This document shows positions 25,934-35,246 of a DNA stretch of 64,000 bases, in pieces; position 1 is the first letter of the stretch, and each line of letters starts with the position of its first letter. Source of the DNA: Flammeovirga pacifica (GTDB lineage: Bacteria; Bacteroidota; Bacteroidia; Cytophagales; Flammeovirgaceae). Position numbers and translations under genes: made by a program. The notes beneath the pieces are model-generated. The model searched no databases and was not told the DNA's origin. It was given only the letters and a program-made list of their open reading frames with translations. The stretch covers positions 821,756-885,755 of the forward strand of contig NZ_JRYR02000002.1 of NCBI RefSeq assembly GCF_000807855.2. The letters are read 5' to 3'.

Positions 25934-27403
25934 TTAATAACCAGGGTTTTGGTCTGCAGGAGTAATTTCCGGATTCACATCAATTTCTTTTTGTGGAATA
26001 GGAAGTAATTCTGACTTTCCTGATACGAAGCCTGTTCCTGCTAAGAAAGTTGAAGCCAAATTCCAACGTAATAGATCATTAAATCGTACTTGTTCTCCAG
26101 CTAATTCTACTTTTCTTTCATGCACAATAGCTTTGAATACATCATCTTTGCTATTTACAGGATAATCAGTGTTCATTTCAGCTGATCCATATTGAGGCAT
26201 ATTTACTCTATCTCGAACCTCGTTTAATAAACTCACTGCAGTTGAGATATTACCTAATTCATTTTCTGCTTCAGCTCTCATTAAAAGAACATCTGAATAA
26301 CGAATTACACGGTGATTTATACCTGAAGCAATTTCCTCTTTAGGACGTTGATAGTAGTTTTGATATTTCTTCCATGCTGCTCTATGATCTGGAAGACTAA
26401 CTACCTCTGTATCATTGTTAAACAATTCACCATCGGTATAGAAATTAGCCGTATAACGAGGATCATTTGCTTCGTACTCATCCAAAAGGTCATCCCCAGG
26501 ATATGAGTTAAACCAATCATTCCATCCGTATTCCTGACCTCTTAATGAGACGAATTGCATACCTGATGCATCTTCTACCCACCATGTATCTTGATCAGAC
26601 CATCCAAAATCTCTAGTAAAACCTACTTCAAAAACTGATTCCGTATTATACTCTGTTTCTTCCAAGAAGTTGTGCATATAATCATCTACCAAGGCATATC
26701 CAGTCACTTTCTTAAATGCCTCTGTAGCTTCTTGCCATTCTTGTCTGTACAAGTGCATTTTCCCTTTCAAAGCATAAGCTGCTCCAGATGTTGCTCTACC
26801 TCCATCAGAATTTGCTTGAGATGGTAAAAGTTCTGCTGCCAAAGCTAAATCTTCAAGAATAAATTGATAGACTTCTTCTTTAGTTGACCTTGGTTTAGGT
26901 GTATCTGTTAACTCTGGATAGATGGGAACACCTCCAAAACGAGTAACAAGTAAGTGATAATAAAAGGCTCTCATGAAATGAGTTTCTCCTAATGCTCTAT
27001 CAACATCATCTTGCGTCACGTTTTCAAATTTATTTTTATTTGAAATTACAAAATTTGCTTTGTTGATTCCTCTGAAACAGTTATCCCAATAAGTAAAAAT
27101 ACCTTCATGATTTGAATCAAAAGTGAAGTTATAATACTGACGTTTATCTGGCTCATGTTGAGGATTTATCTCCACCTCATGTCCCATATTATCATTTATG
27201 AAAAATAAATGACGAATATAAAGTCCCTTTGATTGTAAATTCACATAAGCTGCATCTACAGAAGATTGTAACTGAGATTTATTTTTAAAATAAGTGTCTT
27301 CAGTAAGTTCATTTGGATTAGAGATGTTAAGGAAATCTGTACTACAGCCACTTCCAAAAACAACCACTAATATTAATAGATATGTATATTTAATTCTTTT
27401 CAT
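25934..27403 (-). CDS. SusD/RagB-family nutrient-binding outer-membrane lipoprotein
   Basis: 489 residues with lipobox VFGSGCS (C20). SusD hallmarks: NPNELTEDTYFKNKSQLQ at the N terminus, NKANFVISN, ALGETHFMRAFYYHLLVTRFGGVPIYPE (the TPR-rich helical core), GGRATSGAAYALKGKMHLYRQEWQEA, and near the C terminus RYSDVLLMRAEAENELGN, VHERKVELAGEQVRFNDLLRW and LLPIPQKEIDVNPEITPADQNPGY. It forms the lid of the SusC transporter and binds oligosaccharide. It starts 5 bases after susC, so they are co-translated. Substrate is inferred as xylan oligosaccharides from neighbouring GH10, GH43 and the symporter. Confidence 0.96.
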   Translation of the reverse strand: MKRIKYTYLLILVVVFGSGCSTDFLNISNPNELTEDTYFKNKSQLQSSVDAAYVNLQSKGLYIRHLFFINDNMGHEVEINPQHEPDKRQYYNFTFDSNHEGIFTYWDNCFRGINKANFVISNKNKFENVTQDDVDRALGETHFMRAFYYHLLVTRFGGVPIYPELTDTPKPRSTKEEVYQFILEDLALAAELLPSQANSDGGRATSGAAYALKGKMHLYRQEWQEATEAFKKVTGYALVDDYMHNFLEETEYNTESVFEVGFTRDFGWSDQDTWWVEDASGMQFVSLRGQEYGWNDWFNSYPGDDLLDEYEANDPRYTANFYTDGELFNNDTEVVSLPDHRAAWKKYQNYYQRPKEEIASGINHRVIRYSDVLLMRAEAENELGNISTAVSLLNEVRDRVNMPQYGSAEMNTDYPVNSKDDVFKAIVHERKVELAGEQVRFNDLLRWNLASTFLAGTGFVSGKSELLPIPQKEIDVNPEITPADQNPGY

Positions 27404-27408
27404 GATGT

Positions 27409-30400
27409 TTAGAAGTTTAATTGTAAGCCACCAATTACTGTTAGAGGAGTTGGATAATTTCCTCTATCTATTCCTGTCTCTGCTGGGTTATTTCCACTTG
27501 CAGCAGCTGCTCCTACTTCAGGATCAAGACCAGAATATTTAGTAAGTGTAAATAAGTTCTGACCACTTACATAAAATCTACATCTTGATATATATTTAGA
27601 TAAAACATTCTTTGGTAATGTATATCCAAGAGTAACATTCTTAAGTCTTAAATAAGATCCGTCTTCTACAAAACGATCTGAAGTTCTTAAGTTATCACCT
27701 GACTCACTTAGTCTAGGAACATTAGAGTCTTTATTTTCAGGCGTCCATGCATTCAACATTTTAGGATTAGCATTGAAGAAACGTTGTCCTCCTTCTAAAT
27801 ACCATTTTGTTGTGTTATAGATTTCGTTACCGTAAGTACCATTGAAAAAGACATTTAAATCAAAATTTCTGTAGCTTAAGTCCATGTTAAAACCAAATAC
27901 TACATCTGGCGTTGGATTACCAATAATAGTTTGATCATGATGATCAATTACACCATCAGGCTTTCCATTAGGTCCTGAAATATCTTTAAATTTCACATCG
28001 CCAGGGGATGTATTCGAAGTTTGTTCTGGAGAGGTGTAAATTTCTTCCCATGATCTAAAAATCCCAATAGCTTGGTAACCATAAAAGTGTCTCAGTGGTT
28101 CGCCTTCAATACTTCTCAAAATAGAACCATTGTTTTCGTAATACCCTTCAAATAAAGTTTCTCCACCTAAATCGTTTACTCTATTTTGCATGGTACTAAT
28201 ATTCAAATTGGCAGCCCACTTTAAAGCTTTTTCTTGATTATTCACTCCCAAATTAAATTCAAAACCACTTACCTGTGCTGATCCTGCATTCTTTGCTTGA
28301 GTAGAGTTCACTCCACCAATAGAAGAAACTTGACGAACATTAATCAGTAAATCATCACTTTCATTCTTATAATATTCAGCGGATAGTGTTAAACGATCTT
28401 CAAAGAAACCTAAATCGATACCTACGTTGGTCATATAAGTTGTTTCCCATTTCAAATTAGGATTAGGTAGATTACCTGCAGTAGTACCAAACGCTTGATA
28501 AACGCCATTAGCATCACTAAATACATACCTATGATTTCCTGAAACAATAGATGCTGAATATCTATAATCTCCAATATTATCATTACCCACAGAACCATAA
28601 CTTGCTCTAAGTTTTAATTGGGACATCCATTCTGAATCTGGGATAAATGCTTCATCTAAAACATTCCATCCTACTGATACTGAATAAAACCCTGCCCATC
28701 TATTATTTGTACCAAATCTAGAAGAAGCATCACGACGATATGAAGCAGCAAATAGATATTTACCATCATAATCATAGTTTACACGGCCTAAATAACCTAG
28801 TTTACCATAATCTACAGCGAATGAACCACCAGTTAAATCAGTATTTGTTGTATTTTTGATCTCGTTAGTAATTTCATTAAAACTAGATGTGCCCGCATTC
28901 ATATTTTTCTTTTCAATACGCTCCAAAACAGCTACAGCATTAATATTGTGTTTGCCTATTTTCCTGTTATAGTTTGCCTGTCCGATTAATGTCATCATTG
29001 CATGAGATCCATAACCTTTTTCAATTAACGCTCTGTTTGGTCTAGCTAAAGCTGATCCATCGTCGTATGCTGGGGAAAATAATTCGTTGGTATAATTGAA
29101 GTAGTCAATACCACCTTGTCCTTTAATAGAGAACCCTTGAAATAATTCCACTTCTGCTGACAAAGTACCCATTAGATTTACTCTTCTGTTCGAAATCTCA
29201 GTATGTTCTAAAACTCTCAAAGGGTTTTCCGCATCCTGACCATCCAATTGAATATCTGTTCCTTGATAACCACCTAAATTACTTGCATTATATGCTGTTA
29301 AATAAGGAGGCATTTTAATCGCATGTTCTAAAGCTGAACGTCCTGCTGATGTTTGTTCTGGTTTTTTATCGGTACTTGATACAGAAAAAGTTTGGGCCAC
29401 TTTTAGTCTACCTTTAGTGTAATTAGAGTTGGCTCTAAACATGAAACGTTCGATACCAGTATTCTTTAAAACACCTTCTTGATTCATATAATTACCACTA
29501 ATTCTGTAATTTGTATTCTCACTACCTCCAGAAAGACCTACATTGTAGTTTTCAATGATTCCTTGTTGAAAAATCTCGTCTTGCCAATTAGTATTGTATT
29601 TACTTATATCTGAATATTTTTCATTCTCAAGTCGACCTTGTGCTGCATTTCCCCACATCTTTGAATATTTGATGTAGTCATCGCGTTCCATTACATCATG
29701 TTGTTTTTGAACCATTTGTACACCACGGTAACCATCAACATCAATCTTAATTTCACCCGCTTTACCTTTTTTCGTAGTAACAACTACAACACCATTGGCA
29801 CCTTGTGCACCATAAATAGCTGTGGTAGAAGCGTCTTTTAAAACTGTCATAGTTTCAATATCAGATGGGTTTAAATCTCCCAATCCTTGTACGATAATAC
29901 CATCTACAACAATTAAAGGGGTATTACCACTTGTTCCCATGACACCACGGATCTGAACAATTGGATCACTACCTGGAGAACCATTATTGGTGACAGAAAC
30001 ACCAGTTGCTCTACCTTGCAATGCTTGATCTGCTGTATAAACAGGAGTCGAAGTAATTGCTTCAGAATCAACAGTTGCAATTGCACCAGTCACTTTTGCT
30101 CTCTCTTGTGTACCGTAACCAACTACAACAATTTCTTCTAGTTGTTTTACATCTTCATCAAGTGATACACTTAATTCTGTTTGATTTTCTATTGAAACTA
30201 TCTTCTCAATGTATCCTATATATTTAAAAGCAAGTTCTGTTTTATCATAAGGCACATCAAGTTGATATTCACCATCAAAATTTGTAATTGTACCAACAGT
30301 GGTGCCTACAATATATACATTCACTCCAGGCAGAGGTACATCAGAATTTTTATCTACGACGACTCCTTTTATAATTCTGGAGTTCTGTGCATGTAGAAGT

Positions 30401-30486
30401 TTAGGAAACAGTAGAAAGCAAAATAGAGCTGCTATTAATAAATGTACCTTCCTAGATACACCTACCCTAAATAAATAATCATTCAT
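27409..30486 (-). CDS. SusC/RagA-family TonB-linked outer-membrane transporter
   Basis: 1025 residues. Signal peptide with hydrophobic core near 15-32 ending HAQN; carboxypeptidase-like regulatory domain (about 37-110, IKGVVVDKNSDVPLPGVNVY); TonB plug starting LEEIVVVGYGTQERAKVTGAI and containing IRGVMGTSGNTPLIVVDG; then a 22-strand barrel with the TonB-dependent C-terminal region (DGSYLRLKNVTLGYTLP, ending LQLNF). Imports oligosaccharides into the periplasm with TonB energy. No extracytoplasmic sigma/anti-sigma signalling domain is visible at the N terminus, which fits control by the adjacent HTCS. First large gene of the xylan operon; a 570-base region upstream separates it from the regulator. 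Confidence 0.97.
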   Translation of the reverse strand: MNDYLFRVGVSRKVHLLIAALFCFLLFPKLLHAQNSRIIKGVVVDKNSDVPLPGVNVYIVGTTVGTITNFDGEYQLDVPYDKTELAFKYIGYIEKIVSIENQTELSVSLDEDVKQLEEIVVVGYGTQERAKVTGAIATVDSEAITSTPVYTADQALQGRATGVSVTNNGSPGSDPIVQIRGVMGTSGNTPLIVVDGIIVQGLGDLNPSDIETMTVLKDASTTAIYGAQGANGVVVVTTKKGKAGEIKIDVDGYRGVQMVQKQHDVMERDDYIKYSKMWGNAAQGRLENEKYSDISKYNTNWQDEIFQQGIIENYNVGLSGGSENTNYRISGNYMNQEGVLKNTGIERFMFRANSNYTKGRLKVAQTFSVSSTDKKPEQTSAGRSALEHAIKMPPYLTAYNASNLGGYQGTDIQLDGQDAENPLRVLEHTEISNRRVNLMGTLSAEVELFQGFSIKGQGGIDYFNYTNELFSPAYDDGSALARPNRALIEKGYGSHAMMTLIGQANYNRKIGKHNINAVAVLERIEKKNMNAGTSSFNEITNEIKNTTNTDLTGGSFAVDYGKLGYLGRVNYDYDGKYLFAASYRRDASSRFGTNNRWAGFYSVSVGWNVLDEAFIPDSEWMSQLKLRASYGSVGNDNIGDYRYSASIVSGNHRYVFSDANGVYQAFGTTAGNLPNPNLKWETTYMTNVGIDLGFFEDRLTLSAEYYKNESDDLLINVRQVSSIGGVNSTQAKNAGSAQVSGFEFNLGVNNQEKALKWAANLNISTMQNRVNDLGGETLFEGYYENNGSILRSIEGEPLRHFYGYQAIGIFRSWEEIYTSPEQTSNTSPGDVKFKDISGPNGKPDGVIDHHDQTIIGNPTPDVVFGFNMDLSYRNFDLNVFFNGTYGNEIYNTTKWYLEGGQRFFNANPKMLNAWTPENKDSNVPRLSESGDNLRTSDRFVEDGSYLRLKNVTLGYTLPKNVLSKYISRCRFYVSGQNLFTLTKYSGLDPEVGAAAASGNNPAETGIDRGNYPTPLTVIGGLQLNF

Positions 30487-30683
30487 TTCATTATCTAAGT
30501 TAAATTCATCAGATACTACAGAATAATGTTTATTATTAAACTATAGTGTTTAGTAAGAGTTAGCATTTTAGAAGAATTGAAATGTTGTTTTAAGTATAAG
30601 TCTTTTTCATATTTGAAGAATTTCTAATAGTAAAAAAATACCAAAAAATGGCTGATAATTGTGTCGAAACTGTTGGCTATTGC

Positions 30684-30797
30684 TTATGTTAATGAAACAA
30701 TTAATACAATAAGACCAACTAAACTAGTAATAACCAAGACCTCTAGTACTGCTAATTTCCTAGAGTGAACATTACGTTCGCTTGACTTTTTTTTCAT
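30684..30797 (-). CDS. Candidate 37-residue single-helix membrane peptide upstream of susC
   Basis: ATG at 30797 opens a 37-codon frame. The peptide has a basic start (MKKKSSERNVHSRK) followed by an uninterrupted hydrophobic segment of about 22 residues (AVLEVLVITSLVGLIVLIVS) and stops at once. This is the classic shape of a small inner-membrane protein (positive-inside, one helix). It lies about 200 bases upstream of susC on the same strand, within the xylan regulatory region. There is no clear Shine-Dalgarno, but these are weak in this phylum. No family is recognised; a chance frame in AT-rich DNA cannot be excluded. Confidence 0.4.
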   Translation of the reverse strand: MKKKSSERNVHSRKLAVLEVLVITSLVGLIVLIVSLT

Positions 30798-30878
30798 ACT
30801 GCAATTTGAATAATTGTACTATCTACAAATAAAAAAATTGAAGCAAAAACTTATAAAAATGAAGTTTAGAGGTCATTT

Positions 30879-30926
30879 TGCAACATTATCAACATTTGTT
30901 GCATCATTTTTTACATTTGTCGTTGT
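30879..30926. promoter_or_regulatory. Cluster of GCAAC/GTTGC motifs, candidate HTCS operator
   Basis: Inverted pair TGCAAC (30879-30884) and GTTGCA (30898-30903) with intervening ATCAACATTTGTT, plus a nearby ACATTTGTCGTTG. On the minus strand this reads as direct ATGTTG-like repeats about 10 bases apart. HTCS regulators commonly bind repeated sites upstream of susC. Inferred only from spacing and repetition. Confidence 0.3.
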
Positions 30927-31060
30927 AATATCCTTCCCTTGGATCTTACTTTAATTTGTCATTTCACATCATTTAAAAAAATAATTCAATTCAAGACTAA
31001 TACCTTATACTAGATTCTACTATTAATGGAAGCTGTGTGCCTAACCTTCAACTAAAAGGT

Positions 31061-34000
31061 TTAATTCTCTATTTCTTTTAACTCTTGTGTTGGAAGAATA
31101 TTAAAATACTCTTTATAACATTTTGAAAAATAAGAAGGAGAAGAGAATCCTGTTTGATACCCAACTTCACTCATATTACTATTGCCAGATAATATTAATT
31201 TCTTTGCTTGTTCTAAGCGTATTCTTTTTATAAATACCGTAGCAGTCAAACCTGTTAGTGCTTTAATTTTTCTATAAAGCTGACTTCTACTCATGTGTAG
31301 CACATCTGATAATTGTTCTACATTTAAATTAGGATCAGATATGTTCTCATAGATGTAATCTGTCACCGTCTTTAAAAATTCCTTATCAACATTGGTAGTG
31401 TTTGACTGATCGAACCCTTCTTCTTGATACTTTCCGATAAAACGATCAAAAAGAACTTGTCTTGATTTTAATAATTGTTTTATTGTTACATGAAGTAATT
31501 CCAAATCAAATGGTTTTTGAATGTAAGCGTCAGCACCTAGATTAATTCCTTTGATTTTATCTTCTTGTTCATTTTTTGCAGTCAATAATATTAATGGAAT
31601 ATGGCTGATTTTCACGTTTGTCTTCACCTTTTTACATAATTCAAAACCATCCATTTTAGGCATCATAATATCAGAAATAATGATATCAACATTTTTGGAT
31701 TCCAATAATTCTAAAGCAGTAAACCCATCAATAGCTTCATAAATATGATACCTATCCTGTAATGCTTCTTTTAAGTAAGATCTTAACTCATAATTATCTT
31801 CAACTAATAAAATAGATTGTTTTTTACTTGTAGATGATGCATTGTTAGCTGAAAGTTTTTCTTTTGATCCTATCGGAAGTACATATTTATTTTTGACTCT
31901 GTTTTGGTCACTTACAATTTGATCTGATGGTAAATGATTTTTACCCATCGGGAAATCCATATGAAAAACAGTACCTTCATTAACTTTACTTTCTACTGCC
32001 ACTTTTCCTTTATGCAATTCTACAAATTGCTTTACTACTTCCAATCCAACTCCTGTTCCACCATAATAAGCATCTTGATGCGAATCTACTTGATAGAAAC
32101 GATCAAAGACTTTGTTTAAATTCTCTGGTGAAATGCCTGGGCCTGTATCTTTTACAGAAATTCTAAAATATTCATCAGTATATGATAAATCTATATTGAT
32201 TTCTCCTTCATTTTCCATCAGTTTAAAGGCATTTGAAAATAAGTTGAATATTATTTTTTCAACCATACTTTCATCAATATATATTTTTATTTCTTGTTGG
32301 TAATCTTTAGATATTTTGATGTTGATTTGACGACTTTCTGCTTCTTCTTCAAAAAATAAAATTGATTCTTCAATCACCTCTTCTGGATTTAGATATTGTG
32401 CTTTTAGCAACATGCTATTAGAATTCAGTTTTCTAAAATCCATTAATTCATCAATCAAGTGTTTTAGACGTAATGCATTTCTATAAATAGAAATATTTTT
32501 ATCTCTTAACTGTTGGGTCGAAAACTGTCCTGAAACCATATCTGAAATTGGATTCAATATTAGTGTAAGAGGGGTTCTAAATTCATGAGAAATATTAGTA
32601 AAAAACTGTAATTTAGTTTTTGTCAAAGCTTCTTCTTGTAAACGTCTTTCTCTTTCTCCTTTTGCTTCTTCCAAAATTCTCACTCTTGCCTTCATTAATT
32701 TATTCAAGAAGTATAAACCTATTAAGAAAAATACAATATAAAATATCAAGGCTAAATTTGATTGATACCAATACGGTAACACTTCTATATATAGTACTTT
32801 TTCTTCTGTCCACACCCCATTATTATCCATTCCTTTTAAATGGAAAGTATATTTTCCTTTTGGCAAAGATGTGTAAGTTACACTCCTAGTTGTCCCTACA
32901 TAATTCCATGTCTTTTCTGGGCCATCTAAATAATAAGCAAAACTAATTTTATCAGAATAAGGGAAGTCAATTCCTGTAAAATTGATAGAAAATATATTTT
33001 CACTTTGAGATAAAACTATCTGTTCTCCTGAAGTTACTTTTTGTTTAATCTCCTGAATATCATCTTTATTCTTAAAATTTGTTTGATGTATATTGACACT
33101 ATTAAAATAGATTTTCGCTTCACATTTTTGTGATTTAATAATTGATGCATCAATATAATTTAAACCCTTAATTGATCCAGCGTATACAATGTTGGCAATC
33201 GAATCGTAAGCAATGGCATTGTAATTAAAGTTTTCAGAAACCAAGCCGTCTTTTTGTGAGAAATAACGTACCGAATGATTCCATTTTTGGATCACACCAA
33301 TGCCGTTTTTACTTGTTACCCAAATATTCCCGTTGTTATCTTCAACAATACCACAAATTACCTTTCTATTTACTTTATCATGACCTTGATATGGAAGTAA
33401 AACATTTGTAGTAATAGTATACTTAAATAATCCTGCTCCATCTGTACCAATCCAAAGATCATTCTCTTTACTTATAAATAATGATAATATGTTATCACCT
33501 CCTAATTTATTTTCAAGAATTCTTTTTACATGAAATTCCTCTTTATGCGTATCAATAAAATAAAGACCTTCAGTTGATGCTACCCAAATGTTATCTTCAT
33601 TATCTACAACTACTTTCCTAATATCTTTAGTGGATAAACTTGTTGCTACAAAATCTCCATAATTAGGATAATGCATTTGTTCTGTCGTTAAATCATAATA
33701 GCATATCCCTCTATCAAAAGTAGCAATCCAAATTCGTCCTTTAGTATCTTCATCAAAATAGATGACTCTGTCTGAAGATAATTCAGAGTTCTCTTTAGTC
33801 AGATTAATGAACTTCTTTTTACCCTTTGGTAAATGATAAATACCATTCCCCCAAGTTGCCACCCATGCCTGTCCTTTACTATCTCGAAAAAGAGCTTGTA
33901 CAGCGTTACTCCCTAAACCTTTAACTAATGTCTGATGTTGAGAATTAACTGCTGTAAATTGATGACCGATGAGATCATATCGAGTTATTCCACCTCCATC

Positions 34001-35080
34001 TTGACCTAACCATAACACTTCATTTTTACCTTTCACAATACTGTTAACAGAAGAGGTAGTTAAAGAGTTATCATTAAAGGGATCATGAAACAAATGACTG
34101 AATTTATAAAAATTAGGATCAAAAAGACCAACACCAAATTCATAATACCCTAGTAATATTTTTGATGAATCAATTGCATGGAGTGACCATATAGAATTTG
34201 AGGCCAATGAATTATCATATTTCGCATCTGCCTCAAAATGTTTATAAGAACCTTTTTGATGAAAAAGGAAGACTCCATCATTTTCAGTAGCCGAAAATAC
34301 TCCCCATTCACTTTCACAAAAATCCATAATTCGTGTATTCGTCACTTCATAATGGGTGAGTTTTTTATTTACAAAATGATACTTGAATATCCCTTTATCA
34401 TTAGTTCCTATCCATAAGTCCCCACTTTCAGAAATAAATACTTTTTGGATATTTATATTATAAGGTAAAAGATTATCATTAAATCTGTTGAATGATTTTG
34501 AATGATAATTAAAAATAAAGAGCCCTTGATTTGTGGCTAAATAATAATTTTGGCCATCTTTTGTAGCAATAGAGTTGACCTTAAAATATTCATCAAGTTT
34601 AAAATTCAGGCTATAATAATCAATGTTATTCTCCTTTGATTTGACATACAAACCTTTGGTATTTGCACATAAAATAAGAGATTGATCATCAGTTTTCACC
34701 ATATCAAAAACCACGACATCATGAGTGCCGTTTAGTGCAACAGGTTGAAATTTATTTTCATCTACATCAAAATAACTGATACCTTTATTGGTACCCACCC
34801 ATAGTTTTTGGTCTTGATCAATAGTAGAACAGCGTATAAAATTATCATTTATGCTAGATGAATCATCATAAGCATAATGATATTGTTCATAATTTAATCC
34901 ATCATATTTATAGATACCATTACCAAAGGTACCGACCCATAGAAAACCATTGGAATCTTTATTGATATCAGTAATAGGTCTACCATCTGCATTAAAATTC
35001 AAATTGATAAACTCATTGTCCTGACTGTAAACGCTAATTGATGAAAATAAAAAAAATATTAGTAGTAAATAATAATTCAT
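31061..35080 (-). CDS. Hybrid two-component system regulator (HTCS), xylan locus controller
   Basis: 1339 residues combining sensor kinase and response regulator. Order: signal peptide (1-19); two seven-bladed two-component-regulator propellers (about 25-660, repeated LWVGT..GI/GLY blades); Y_Y_Y domain (about 690-770, YTSLPKGKYTFHLKG); one membrane helix (about 777-797); HisKA with phospho-acceptor histidine in FTNISHEFRTPLTLIL near 832; HATPase (NALRLKH..., DTGPGISPENLNKVFDRFYQ, GGTGVGLEVVKQ); receiver domain (ILLVEDNYELRSYLK, aspartate in IIISDIMMPKMDG near 1136); AraC-type HTH (about 1235-1335, LSDVLHMSRSQLYRKIK). The periplasmic propeller likely binds a xylo-oligosaccharide and the HTH switches on the susC operon downstream. 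Confidence 0.96.
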   Translation of the reverse strand: MNYYLLLIFFLFSSISVYSQDNEFINLNFNADGRPITDINKDSNGFLWVGTFGNGIYKYDGLNYEQYHYAYDDSSSINDNFIRCSTIDQDQKLWVGTNKGISYFDVDENKFQPVALNGTHDVVVFDMVKTDDQSLILCANTKGLYVKSKENNIDYYSLNFKLDEYFKVNSIATKDGQNYYLATNQGLFIFNYHSKSFNRFNDNLLPYNINIQKVFISESGDLWIGTNDKGIFKYHFVNKKLTHYEVTNTRIMDFCESEWGVFSATENDGVFLFHQKGSYKHFEADAKYDNSLASNSIWSLHAIDSSKILLGYYEFGVGLFDPNFYKFSHLFHDPFNDNSLTTSSVNSIVKGKNEVLWLGQDGGGITRYDLIGHQFTAVNSQHQTLVKGLGSNAVQALFRDSKGQAWVATWGNGIYHLPKGKKKFINLTKENSELSSDRVIYFDEDTKGRIWIATFDRGICYYDLTTEQMHYPNYGDFVATSLSTKDIRKVVVDNEDNIWVASTEGLYFIDTHKEEFHVKRILENKLGGDNILSLFISKENDLWIGTDGAGLFKYTITTNVLLPYQGHDKVNRKVICGIVEDNNGNIWVTSKNGIGVIQKWNHSVRYFSQKDGLVSENFNYNAIAYDSIANIVYAGSIKGLNYIDASIIKSQKCEAKIYFNSVNIHQTNFKNKDDIQEIKQKVTSGEQIVLSQSENIFSINFTGIDFPYSDKISFAYYLDGPEKTWNYVGTTRSVTYTSLPKGKYTFHLKGMDNNGVWTEEKVLYIEVLPYWYQSNLALIFYIVFFLIGLYFLNKLMKARVRILEEAKGERERRLQEEALTKTKLQFFTNISHEFRTPLTLILNPISDMVSGQFSTQQLRDKNISIYRNALRLKHLIDELMDFRKLNSNSMLLKAQYLNPEEVIEESILFFEEEAESRQINIKISKDYQQEIKIYIDESMVEKIIFNLFSNAFKLMENEGEINIDLSYTDEYFRISVKDTGPGISPENLNKVFDRFYQVDSHQDAYYGGTGVGLEVVKQFVELHKGKVAVESKVNEGTVFHMDFPMGKNHLPSDQIVSDQNRVKNKYVLPIGSKEKLSANNASSTSKKQSILLVEDNYELRSYLKEALQDRYHIYEAIDGFTALELLESKNVDIIISDIMMPKMDGFELCKKVKTNVKISHIPLILLTAKNEQEDKIKGINLGADAYIQKPFDLELLHVTIKQLLKSRQVLFDRFIGKYQEEGFDQSNTTNVDKEFLKTVTDYIYENISDPNLNVEQLSDVLHMSRSQLYRKIKALTGLTATVFIKRIRLEQAKKLILSGNSNMSEVGYQTGFSSPSYFSKCYKEYFNILPTQELKEIEN

Positions 35081-35118
35081 AAATCGATGTTAGAGTGATA
35101 GTTCTTAAAAGAATAAAT

Positions 35119-35217
35119 AAGTGATCACAGTTTTCTTCATTTCATATAATATTACTTAGAATAAATAGATATTAAAATATTATGTACCTATTTAAATAAA
35201 AAAAACCATGATCACTT
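35119..35217. repeat. Imperfect 16-bp inverted repeat carrying GTGATCAC, upstream of HTCS gene
   Basis: AAGTGATCACAGTTTT (35119-35134) and AAAACCATGATCACTT (35202-35217) are complementary except for two positions, separated by 67 AT-rich bases. Both arms contain a GATCAC core. It fills the gap between the GH10 gene and the HTCS gene. It may be a pair of operator sites for the regulator promoter rather than a terminator, as the loop is long. Confidence 0.4.
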
Positions 35218-35246
35218 CTATTAAAGTAAAGATTTCCTTAATCTAT

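Larger units (their letters stand above)
30487..31060. other. Regulatory region between HTCS regulator and susC
   Basis: 574 bases, all on the minus-strand transcription path. Contains the susC promoter region, a 37-codon candidate peptide gene (30684-30797), and clustered TGTTG/GCAAC motifs at 30879-30926 that could be the HTCS binding site. Between the peptide frame and susC the sequence is AT-rich without clear structure. Confidence 0.6.
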
